Assembly: GCA_964471755.1 (NCBI GenBank)
Contig: CAYYJM010000008.1
Location: 1 to 50,464, forward strand
Direction of reading: 5' to 3'
From: CAYYJM01 sp964471755
GTDB lineage: Bacteria; Planctomycetota; Planctomycetia; Gemmatales; Gemmataceae
DNA length: 50,464 nucleotides
Shown here: positions 26,467 through 34,173 of the stretch, one piece after another
Position numbering within the stretch: the stretch's first letter is position 1
Layout of the letters: every line of letters starts with the position of its first letter
Program-made: the position numbers and the translations under genes
Notes under the pieces: model-generated
Database searches by the model: none
The model's input: the letters and a program-made list of their open reading frames with translations, nothing else
What the model was told of the DNA's origin: nothing

Positions 26467-28338
26467 ATGCCCTTGCGCACCGCGTTTGGATTACTGTTTC
26501 TGGCACTGGTCGCCGGGTGCGTGGGTTCTCCGCGTGGCGCGATCGACGGGGTGGTCTGCGATCTGGCGGCCCTGCCGCGCGATACTCATCTGGTCGGCAA
26601 ACCGATTCCCCCGCCAGCCACGCCGGAGGAAAGCTCCCAGACCAGGCTGCTGGACAAGCTGGAGCTGCCCGGTGAAATACCCGGAGCGGAACTCCCCAAA
26701 CTGAGCTTACCCTCTCCGGAGAAGGGCGACGGCAAGGATCGCCAGGAGGCCCTGAAGAAGCTCTATCCCGAGCTACCGTCCGTTGGCCCGGATAACTCCC
26801 CCGTCCCTGGACCACAAGGTAAGCCCTTCACTCTGGCGCAGTTGCAGTCCCTGGCCCTGAGCAACCATCCGGGCATGCGTCAGGCGGCCGCCAGGGTTGA
26901 GTCGGCACGAGGAGCGGCCGAGCAGGCCGGTCTACCGCCGAATCCGACGATCGGCCTGGCCGGTAACACCGTCGGCACGGCTCACACGGCCGGCCAGATT
27001 GGCCCTTACTTCGATCAGGTGATCAAACTCGGCAACAAGCTGCAACTGAACCGGGCCGTCGCCGCCATGGATCTGCGCCTGGCCGAGGTCGCCCTGCGCA
27101 AGACCGAGATGGACCTGCTGACCAACGTCCGCCGGCAGTTCTTCAAGGTCCTGGTGGCCCAGGAGTCAGTGCGGATCCTGCGCGCGATGGAGCAGATGTT
27201 CAACGATATCCATCAGGTTCACGTCGCGCAGGTGACCGTCGGCACGGACGCCGCTCCGTATGAGCCGTTACAGACGCGGGTCCAGGTGACCCAGGCGCGG
27301 GCCGAGTTGGTTCAGGCCCGGAACCGTCTGGTCGCCGCCTGGAAGCAGTTGGCCTCCGCGGTTGGCATGCCCGGCCTGCCCTACACGCAGCTCGCCGCCA
27401 ACCTGACCGGCATGCCCTTGCCGATCTACGACTACGCCACGGTGCTGGCCCATGTCCTGCGGTCGCACACGGACCTGCTGACCGCGGAGTCGAGCATCTT
27501 TCGAGCCCGCCATGCCGTGGCACGGGCCAAGGCGATCAACATCCCGGATCTGAACGTGAACGTGCAGATCACGCCGGACTTCAGCACACCCGGCAACCCG
27601 GTCACGCCGACGTTCACCGTTGGCCTGGCCGGTCTTCCGGTCTGGCATCGCAATCATGGTGCGATCGCGGAGGCCGAAGCGGACCTGATCGCTGCCGACG
27701 AGGAGATGCCGCGCGTCCGCAATGATCTGACCGCCCGCGTGGCCGAGGCTTTCAATCGCAGTGCCGCCTTTCGCACCCAGATCGTCCTGCTGCGCGACGG
27801 AGCCCTGCCGGATCAGGTCCAGGCCTACCGGGCCATCCGCGATCGCTATGTCAACGAACCGGGGGGGCAGGGCGATTCGACCACGCTGAACATTCAGGAC
27901 GTCTTCAACGCCCAGCAGAATCTTGGAAACTTGCTGGTCACCTACCTGACTGCCCTGGATAACTTCACGACCGCTCTGGTAGACGTGGCCGATCTGGCGC
28001 AGACGGACGACCTGTACACGCTGGCGAACCAGCGGGTCTGCATCGGGCCGCTGAATCTGCCGCTGGTGCCGGAGTGCCGCCCCTGCTCGCCGCTGCCACC
28101 GGAGCGGCTGCGCATCCCCGCGTCCGAATGGCCGGTGGTCACGCCCGCCGTTCGGAAAACGACGCCGCCGGCCCAGTCGGAGGAGACGCTACCGGAGCCG
28201 AAGAAGAAGGCGAAGGACAAGACCCCGCCGGAGCCCGAATTGCCGACTCCACGTCGCAGCAACGAACCGAAGCCGATGCCGGATCATCTACCGAATTTGA
28301 CCGGCGTTACTCTGCCGGCTCTGGAGGAGAAGCGGTAG
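26467..28338 (+). CDS. TolC/OEP-family outer membrane efflux lipoprotein
   Basis: A 623-residue outer membrane factor. The signal peptide ends in a lipobox (LALVAGC), so the mature protein should be lipid-anchored. A proline-rich linker precedes two OEP repeats rich in long helices. The first contains NHPGMRQAAARVESARG and GLPPNPTIGLAGN, typical of CzcC/TolC-like factors. A proline- and lysine-rich C-terminal tail of about 110 residues (TPPAQSEETLPEPKKKAKDK) is longer than usual. Such trimeric channels join RND or ABC pumps through a periplasmic adaptor; neither gene is nearby, so the pump partner must be encoded elsewhere. GGGGAGAGG about six bases before the ATG supports the start. Substrate unknown, possibly metals by similarity. 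Confidence 0.88.
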   Translation: MPLRTAFGLLFLALVAGCVGSPRGAIDGVVCDLAALPRDTHLVGKPIPPPATPEESSQTRLLDKLELPGEIPGAELPKLSLPSPEKGDGKDRQEALKKLYPELPSVGPDNSPVPGPQGKPFTLAQLQSLALSNHPGMRQAAARVESARGAAEQAGLPPNPTIGLAGNTVGTAHTAGQIGPYFDQVIKLGNKLQLNRAVAAMDLRLAEVALRKTEMDLLTNVRRQFFKVLVAQESVRILRAMEQMFNDIHQVHVAQVTVGTDAAPYEPLQTRVQVTQARAELVQARNRLVAAWKQLASAVGMPGLPYTQLAANLTGMPLPIYDYATVLAHVLRSHTDLLTAESSIFRARHAVARAKAINIPDLNVNVQITPDFSTPGNPVTPTFTVGLAGLPVWHRNHGAIAEAEADLIAADEEMPRVRNDLTARVAEAFNRSAAFRTQIVLLRDGALPDQVQAYRAIRDRYVNEPGGQGDSTTLNIQDVFNAQQNLGNLLVTYLTALDNFTTALVDVADLAQTDDLYTLANQRVCIGPLNLPLVPECRPCSPLPPERLRIPASEWPVVTPAVRKTTPPAQSEETLPEPKKKAKDKTPPEPELPTPRRSNEPKPMPDHLPNLTGVTLPALEEKR

Positions 28339-28441
28339 CCGGCTGCTGCGGGGTTCCTTCAACGACAGGGCCGGTTACAATGGTCGCCACGCTCCGATAT
28401 CTGTCGGAGCGTCTCTTTCCCCTGTCGAGGAGCTGCCAGAG

Positions 28442-29350
28442 ATGTCCCTGCGCTTCCCCTTATCGATCCTCCTGCTCGGTTGCCTGGCCGTCGGCTTCGT
28501 GGATGCTCAGACCACCAACCCGCTGCCGGCGCGAGCCCCGGCGGAACGGCTCGACGGCCCGCCCCTGGTCACCGCGAAGGGATGGGCCATCGCCGACGGC
28601 AAGACGGGCAAGCTGCTCTGGTCCGGCCGGGCCAACGCACCGCTGCCGATGGCGAGTACGACCAAGATCATGACGGCCTGGATCGTCCTGCAACTGGCGA
28701 AGGAGAATCCGCAACTTCTCGACGAACTGGTGACCATCTCCGAGCATGCGGCGAAGACCGCCGGCAGCAGCGCGAAGATTCGGACGGGCGAGAAGTACCG
28801 GGTCGGCGACCTTCTCTACGGTCTGCTGCTCCCTTCGGGCAATGACGCCGCGGTGGCACTGGCCGAACATTTCGGCCCCCGTTTCCCGGCCGAGAAGTCG
28901 GCTCAGGGAGCCGAGGCCCGCTTCGTGGCCGAGATGAACCGACAGGCTCAGGCCCTGCAAATGAAGGAGACGAAGTACTTCGATCCGCACGGTCTGGGGA
29001 AGAACCACAGCAGTGCCGGCGACCTGGCGACGCTCGCCGGGACCGCGTTGAAGAATCCGCTCTTCGCCCGGTACGTGCAGACGCGTCGGCACTCGTGCGA
29101 GGTGGCCGAGGCGTCCGGCAAGAAACGGCCGACCACCTGGGAGAACACGAACCGCCTGCTTGGCATGGAAGGCTACGACGGCGTCAAGACCGGCACGACC
29201 ACGGCCGCCGGTGCCTGCCTGGTGGCGAGCGGCCGTCACGCTGGCGACCATCTGATCGTCGTCGTGCTGGGCTGCGCCGCCAACGATAGCCGCTACGCCG
29301 ACGTCCGCAATCTGTTCCGCTGGGCCTGGCGCGAACGGCAACGGAAGTGA
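28442..29350 (+). CDS. D-alanyl-D-alanine carboxypeptidase, S11 family
   Basis: A 302-residue low-molecular-weight penicillin-binding protein that should trim the terminal D-alanine of peptidoglycan stem peptides. The N-terminus is a signal peptide (LSILLLGCLAVGFVDA). Catalytic motifs: SxxK at S72-K75 (ASTTK), SGN at 132-134 and KTG at 249-251. It lacks the C-terminal beta domain and amphipathic anchor of E. coli PBP5, so it may be soluble in the periplasm or held by the signal anchor. GAGGAG precedes the ATG by about nine bases. It is a single gene between the TolC-family gene and a convergent hydrolase 10 bases away. With the S13 enzyme it shows that two peptidoglycan-trimming activities are encoded in 25 kb. 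Confidence 0.92.
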   Translation: MSLRFPLSILLLGCLAVGFVDAQTTNPLPARAPAERLDGPPLVTAKGWAIADGKTGKLLWSGRANAPLPMASTTKIMTAWIVLQLAKENPQLLDELVTISEHAAKTAGSSAKIRTGEKYRVGDLLYGLLLPSGNDAAVALAEHFGPRFPAEKSAQGAEARFVAEMNRQAQALQMKETKYFDPHGLGKNHSSAGDLATLAGTALKNPLFARYVQTRRHSCEVAEASGKKRPTTWENTNRLLGMEGYDGVKTGTTTAAGACLVASGRHAGDHLIVVVLGCAANDSRYADVRNLFRWAWRERQRK

Positions 29351-29360
29351 CCTTCCGCCG

Positions 29361-30419
29361 TCACTTCAGCACCTTCTCGACGAACGCATACGCCGCCTCC
29401 CGGCTCTCCTTCGGGAAGGTATGCTGGGCCTCGGGATAGACGACCACAAGCCGCTCCTTCGCGCCGAGCAGATCGAACACCGGCCGGGCGGCGGCCACGC
29501 TCTCCTCGACGCCCAGACGATCGAAGTTGCTGTCGTGCGTCGGCGCACAGATGAAGACGGCCCGCGGCGCGATCGCGCCGAGGATCTCCGGGAAGTCGAA
29601 CGGCACCTTCGCCGGGCTGAGGTCGTAGGCCGTGGCGATGCGCGGCATGTAGCGATCACTGGTCCAGCCCTTGAGCTTGCCGCCGTAGTAGCGTGGGAAG
29701 CGTGTGAAGCCGCAGCTCGTCACCGCGACCTTGAGGCGCGGCTCGAACGCCGCCGTGAACAGGGCGTTATGGCCGCCCAGCGAATGGCCGATGACGCCGA
29801 TCCGCTCCGCATCCACCTCAGCCATCGCTGACAGCAGATCGACACCACGGATGTTATTCCAGACCGCCTTGATCGAGCCGCTCGGGTGCGGGCTCTTCTT
29901 GAAGTCGAAGGCGTAGTCGCCGAAGCTGGGGTAGTCCGGCACCAGGCAGACGAAGCCGCGCTGGGCGAGTTCCTTCGCGTAGTGCAGCGGAGCCAGGCCG
30001 CCGAGGCCGGCCGGTTCGCCCTTGCCGATCCGCGTCGTCTGATGCAGGCAGAGCATCGCTGGCCGCTTGCCGGTCTTGCCCTTCGGCAGGAGCAGATAGG
30101 CCGGCACGCGATCGCCCTTCTCGGCCTGGAAGGTGATCTGCCGCCGAACGTAGGCTCCCTCGTCCACCTCGCCGATGACCTTCACGTCGAGATCGACCTT
30201 GCTCTTCGGATCGGGCAGCGGCCCCATGACTTCCTGCATGCCGGCGAGGATGTGGGCCTTGCGTCGAGCCCAGTCGTCGGCGGTGCGAACGGCCGTGACC
30301 TTCCCCTCGGCGTCGCGGACCTCGAGCAGCTTCGTCCGATCGGGATACGTCGGCGTCGCGGCCAGGCCGACAGTCCCGGCAATGGTCAGTCCCATGGCGA
30401 TGAGCAGCTGGCGAGTCAT
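29361..30419 (-). CDS. Secreted alpha/beta hydrolase (dienelactone hydrolase/acetyl-esterase-like)
   Basis: A 352-residue exported protein with a signal peptide (LLIAMGLTIAGTVGLAA) and an alpha/beta-hydrolase fold. The nucleophile elbow is IGHSLGGHN, the acid appears in the HDSNFDRLG region and the catalytic histidine is probably in EAQHTFP. The N-terminal portion includes a cap-like region and PAMLCLHQTTRIGKG for the oxyanion side. The closest families are the acetyl-xylan-esterase-like and dienelactone-hydrolase-like groups common in planctomycetes that degrade polysaccharides. Substrate specificity is not evident. It is transcribed away from the histidine kinase and converges with the S11 carboxypeptidase. 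AGGAGATCC just before the ATG supports the start. Confidence 0.85.
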   Translation of the reverse strand: MTRQLLIAMGLTIAGTVGLAATPTYPDRTKLLEVRDAEGKVTAVRTADDWARRKAHILAGMQEVMGPLPDPKSKVDLDVKVIGEVDEGAYVRRQITFQAEKGDRVPAYLLLPKGKTGKRPAMLCLHQTTRIGKGEPAGLGGLAPLHYAKELAQRGFVCLVPDYPSFGDYAFDFKKSPHPSGSIKAVWNNIRGVDLLSAMAEVDAERIGVIGHSLGGHNALFTAAFEPRLKVAVTSCGFTRFPRYYGGKLKGWTSDRYMPRIATAYDLSPAKVPFDFPEILGAIAPRAVFICAPTHDSNFDRLGVEESVAAARPVFDLLGAKERLVVVYPEAQHTFPKESREAAYAFVEKVLK

Positions 30420-30666
30420 CTCGGATCTCCTGGTTCCGGTGTGGTCACTGGTGCGTATGCTAATCGTCGGCCGATCGAGTTGCCAGCGGCCACGACACCG
30501 TTGTTCGACCTTGCCTCTTCCGTCGCGACGGCGAGCGGGTAGAATGAGCTACCGTTCGCGACGACGAGCGGGCTCGCGGTACCGGGGCTGGGTCCACCAC
30601 CAGGGCCGCACGCAGGGATGGCGGCCTTCAACCGGAGGATCCGGACGGGACCCACCCGAGTTGACC

Positions 30667-32901
30667 ATGGCCGATCCCACCCATGTCACTTCCCTTCCAG
30701 TGGCGGATCGGCAATTCCGTCTCCTGGCCGAGGCCGTTCCGCAGCTCGTCTGGACGGCCGACCTCAATGGTGCCTGCGACTACGTCAACCGGAGATGGTC
30801 CGAGTACAGCGGTCTGACCGACGAGGCATCGCTTCGACTCGGCTGGCTGCTGGCGGTTCATCCCGAGGACCAGGATCGGCTCCGGGCCGCCTGGGAGACG
30901 GTGAGCCAGACCAGCCAGACGTGTGAGATCGAGGTTCGGCTCCGGCGGACCTGCGGGGCCCATCACTGGTTCCTGGTCCGGGCCGAGCCGTTCGTTGAAG
31001 GCGGCGAAGCCGGCCGCTGGTTCGCCCTGGCGACCGACATCGACGAGGACCACCGCGAGGGCTGGTTCCACAGTCTGGCCGACTCGGCTCCGGTTCTGAT
31101 CTGGATGTCCGGCCTGGCCAAGGAAGGCGTCTACTTCAACCGACCCTGGCTCGAGTTCACCGGGGCACCGCTGGAGAAGCAGGTCGGCGACGGCTGGGTC
31201 GATTTCGTCCACCCGGAAGATCGGGCACGGCTGCTCGAGACCTGTGCGACAGCGTTCCGGGAGCGTCGATCGTTCACCAGCCACTGCCGACTTCGCCGGG
31301 CCAGCGGCGAGTACCGCTGGATGCTCGACACCGGCACGCCACGCTTCGACCCGGACGGCACCTTCGCCGGGTTCATCGGTACCTGCATCGACGTGACCGA
31401 GAGCCGACTCGCCCAGGAGGCGATCGAGGAGAACGAACAGCGGCTCAACATCGCCCTGCGTGCCGGCCGGATGGGCGTCTGGGCCTGGGATCTGGGGACC
31501 AACGCCGTTCGCTGGTCGCCGGCTCTGGAAGAGATCCACGGCCTGACACCCGGGACGTTCGGCGGCACCTTCACTGACTTCGAGCGTGACATCTTCCCGC
31601 CCGACCGCGAGGTGATCCACGCCGCCATCGAGAAGGCCGTGCGCGATCGGACGCCGTACCGCGTCAAGTATCGGATCGTTCGCCCGGATGGTCGGGTCGC
31701 CTGGCTCGAATCGCGTGGCGAGCTGCTGCTCGATGGTCGAGGCGTGCCCCGTCGGCTGACCGGTGTCAGCACTGACATCACCGACCGCATGCGGACCGAG
31801 CACGCCCTGCTCGAGAGCGAGAACCGCTTTCGGACCCTGGCCGACAACATCGCTCCGTTCGCCTGGATGGCCGATGAGAACGGCGACATCTTCTGGTACA
31901 ACCGCCGCTGGTTCGACTACACCGGCACGACCCTGGAGGAGGTGCGCGGCTGGGGCTGGCAGAAGGTCCATCACCCCGACCACGTCGAGCGTGTCGTCGA
32001 GAAGTTCCGCCGGCACATCATGAGTGGTGCGCCGTGGGAGGACACGTTCCCGCTGCGCGGCGCGGACGGCACCTATCGCTGGTTCCTGTCCCGAGCCCAG
32101 CCGATCCGGGACGAGTTTGGCCGGGTCCTGCGCTGGCTCGGCACGAACACGGACATCACCGCTCAGCGCGACGCCGAGGAGGTCCTCAAGGAGGCCGACC
32201 GACGCAAGGACGAGTTCCTGGCGACGCTCGCTCACGAACTGCGCAATCCGCTCACGCCGATCCGAAATGCCCTGGCCATCCTTCAGCTCGCCGGCCCTGG
32301 TGCCGTCCCGCGCAAGGGCGTCCTCGACATGATGGAACGCCAGGTGGATCACCTCGTCCGGCTGGTGGAGGACCTGCTCGAGGTGTCGCGCATCACTCGC
32401 GGCAAGATCGATCTGCGGTGTGCGCCGGTTCGACTGGAAACCGTCCTGACCAGCGCGGTGGAGATCAGCCAGCCGCTGATCGACGCGGCCGGCCATGAAC
32501 TGCTCATCGAGGTGCCGGCCGATCTGCCGCACCTCGAAGCGGACTCGTTCCGTCTCGCCCAGGTGGTCGCGAATCTGCTGAACAATGCCGCCAAGTACAC
32601 GGAACCGGGCGGGCGGATCTGGTTGACGGCACGTCGTGACGGGAGTGAGATCCTCATCGCCGTGCGTGACAACGGGGTTGGCATCTCGGCCGAGATGCTG
32701 CCGCGGGTCTTCGAGATGTTCACCCAGGTGCGGCAGGAGCGAGCCCGGTCCCAGGGCGGCCTGGGAATCGGCCTGACCCTGGTGCGGAGTCTGGTCGAGT
32801 TGCACGGTGGCAGCGTCGTGGCACGAAGCGATGGCCTCGGCCAGGGGAGCGAGTTCCTCATCCGTCTGCCGATCACCGATCTCGATTCGGGCCATCCGTG
32901 A
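30667..32901 (+). CDS. Soluble sensor histidine kinase with four PAS domains
   Basis: A 744-residue kinase with four consecutive PAS domains, each with the WxxDxxGxxxYxN-like pattern (LVWTADLNGACDYVNRRW, LIWMSGLAKEGVYFNRPW, MGVWAWDLGTNAVRW, FAWMADENGDIFWYNRRW). The HisKA domain carries H523 in FLATLAHELRNPLTP. The HATPase domain has the N box (NLLNNAAKY), G1 (DNGVGI) and G2 (GGLGIGLTLV). I see no membrane helix, so it should sense a cytoplasmic or diffusible signal such as a ligand or redox state. There is no receiver domain and no response regulator next to it, so it is an orphan kinase whose partner must be elsewhere. The start at the ATG before ADPTHVTSL follows a TTGACC. It overlaps the convergent aminotransferase by 29 bases. 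Confidence 0.9.
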   Translation: MADPTHVTSLPVADRQFRLLAEAVPQLVWTADLNGACDYVNRRWSEYSGLTDEASLRLGWLLAVHPEDQDRLRAAWETVSQTSQTCEIEVRLRRTCGAHHWFLVRAEPFVEGGEAGRWFALATDIDEDHREGWFHSLADSAPVLIWMSGLAKEGVYFNRPWLEFTGAPLEKQVGDGWVDFVHPEDRARLLETCATAFRERRSFTSHCRLRRASGEYRWMLDTGTPRFDPDGTFAGFIGTCIDVTESRLAQEAIEENEQRLNIALRAGRMGVWAWDLGTNAVRWSPALEEIHGLTPGTFGGTFTDFERDIFPPDREVIHAAIEKAVRDRTPYRVKYRIVRPDGRVAWLESRGELLLDGRGVPRRLTGVSTDITDRMRTEHALLESENRFRTLADNIAPFAWMADENGDIFWYNRRWFDYTGTTLEEVRGWGWQKVHHPDHVERVVEKFRRHIMSGAPWEDTFPLRGADGTYRWFLSRAQPIRDEFGRVLRWLGTNTDITAQRDAEEVLKEADRRKDEFLATLAHELRNPLTPIRNALAILQLAGPGAVPRKGVLDMMERQVDHLVRLVEDLLEVSRITRGKIDLRCAPVRLETVLTSAVEISQPLIDAAGHELLIEVPADLPHLEADSFRLAQVVANLLNNAAKYTEPGGRIWLTARRDGSEILIAVRDNGVGISAEMLPRVFEMFTQVRQERARSQGGLGIGLTLVRSLVELHGGSVVARSDGLGQGSEFLIRLPITDLDSGHP

Positions 32902-34072
32902 GCAATTCCCGCAGGGCCTCGGCGAGTCGGTCCACCTCGCGCTCGGTCGTGTAAAAGTGGGTCGAGACGCGGATCATCGCCCGATCGGGCTTCTCGATCA
33001 CCGGGGCCTCGATGCGGTGCTTCTCCCACAGACCGCGACGCAGTGATGCCAGGTCGGTCCCGTCCGGCAGCCGGAAGGCGGTCATCGAGCCGTGCAGGGC
33101 CGGGTGGGCTGGCGTCTCCGGCGGTAGCGCGAGCCCCTTCCGCGTGTACTGCACCAGTTCCTCGATTCGACCACGGATCGCGGCGAGGCCGAGTTGCTCC
33201 TGGAAGTCGATCGCCGTCGGCACGGCCAGCCAGGGACAGACATCGCGCGTCCCCTCGAACTCGATCTGTCGGAGGCGCGGCGTCGAGCCGAACTCATCGC
33301 GTTCGTCCTGACGCGTGCGATCGAGGACCGGCCAGCCCCAACTCACCTGGAGCGGCGCGATGCGTTCCAGGGCGTCGGGCCGGGCGTAGAGGAAGCCGGT
33401 GCCGGTCGGCGCGAGCAGCCATTTGTGGCAGTTGCTGCCGTAGTAGTCCGCTCCGATCGCTTCCACGTCCAGATCGATCATCGCCGGAGCGTGAGCCCCA
33501 TCGACGACGGTGACAATGCCACGTCGCCGGGCCTCGGCGCAGAGTTCACGGGCGGGCAGCACCAGGCCCGTCGGTGACAGGACGTGCGAGAAGAAGAACA
33601 GCCGGGTTCGCGCGGACATCGCCGCGACGGCCGCCGCGACGATCGCGCCGGGCTCCTCGGTGCGAGTCGGCAGAGCGAACGTGCGCACCGTCAGGCCCTG
33701 CCGCTGGGCGGCCCGCTCCCAGGTCCAGTGCATCGCACCGTACTCGTGATCGGTCAGCAGGATCTCGCCCGGTGCGGCCAGTCGGAGCGAGGAAGCGACG
33801 AGGTTGACCGCTGCGGTCACGTTGACCGTGAAGACGAGCCGACGCGGATCGCCATGAAGGAAGCGGGCCAGGCGATCGCGAGCTTCCCACAGCAGCGGCG
33901 GCAGCTGGCGGTTGATGAAGTCCATCGGCTCCTCGGCGAGCCGCTGACGCAGGGTTGTCACGCGATCGAAGACGCAGCGCGGCCAGGGGCCGTACGATCC
34001 GGTGTTGAGGTTGACGGTACTTGGTTCGAGCATCATCGCCGAGCGGGCCCGGCTCCAGAATGCGGTGTCCAT
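32873..34072 (-). CDS. Class V PLP-dependent aminotransferase (isopenicillin-N-epimerase-like)
   Basis: A 399-residue fold-type I PLP enzyme of the class V group, closest in motif content to the CefD/isopenicillin N epimerase and cysteine-desulfurase-like families. The PLP lysine is K217 in SNCHKWLLAPTGTGF, preceded by VVDGAHAP with the aspartate that binds the pyridine nitrogen. The N-terminal NLNTGSYGPWP and VFTVNVTAAVNLVASSL regions are typical. The name only reflects homology; true substrates in this group include amino acids with varied side chains, and no beta-lactam genes are near. The chosen ATG starts MDTAFWSRAR; an upstream ATG at 34114 would add 14 residues. It diverges from dinG by 101 bases. 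Confidence 0.86.
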   Translation of the reverse strand: MDTAFWSRARSAMMLEPSTVNLNTGSYGPWPRCVFDRVTTLRQRLAEEPMDFINRQLPPLLWEARDRLARFLHGDPRRLVFTVNVTAAVNLVASSLRLAAPGEILLTDHEYGAMHWTWERAAQRQGLTVRTFALPTRTEEPGAIVAAAVAAMSARTRLFFFSHVLSPTGLVLPARELCAEARRRGIVTVVDGAHAPAMIDLDVEAIGADYYGSNCHKWLLAPTGTGFLYARPDALERIAPLQVSWGWPVLDRTRQDERDEFGSTPRLRQIEFEGTRDVCPWLAVPTAIDFQEQLGLAAIRGRIEELVQYTRKGLALPPETPAHPALHGSMTAFRLPDGTDLASLRRGLWEKHRIEAPVIEKPDRAMIRVSTHFYTTEREVDRLAEALRELLTDGPNRDR

Positions 34073-34109
34073 CAAAGATCCTTCGCCCTGGCCGGGCTGG
34101 CGGCTCGCC

Positions 34110-34139
34110 TTCACTTTCGTCCACTGTTCCGGGTATGAT
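34110..34139 (+). promoter_or_regulatory. Possible promoter for the DinG-type helicase
   Basis: TTCACT at 34110-34115 and TATGAT at 34134-34139 are separated by 18 bases and lie 34 bases upstream of the helicase ATG. They resemble a sigma-70-type promoter. No LexA-like box is obvious within this stretch. Confidence 0.4.
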
Positions 34140-34173
34140 ACAACACACCACGAACGGTGCCCGGAGGAATGGT

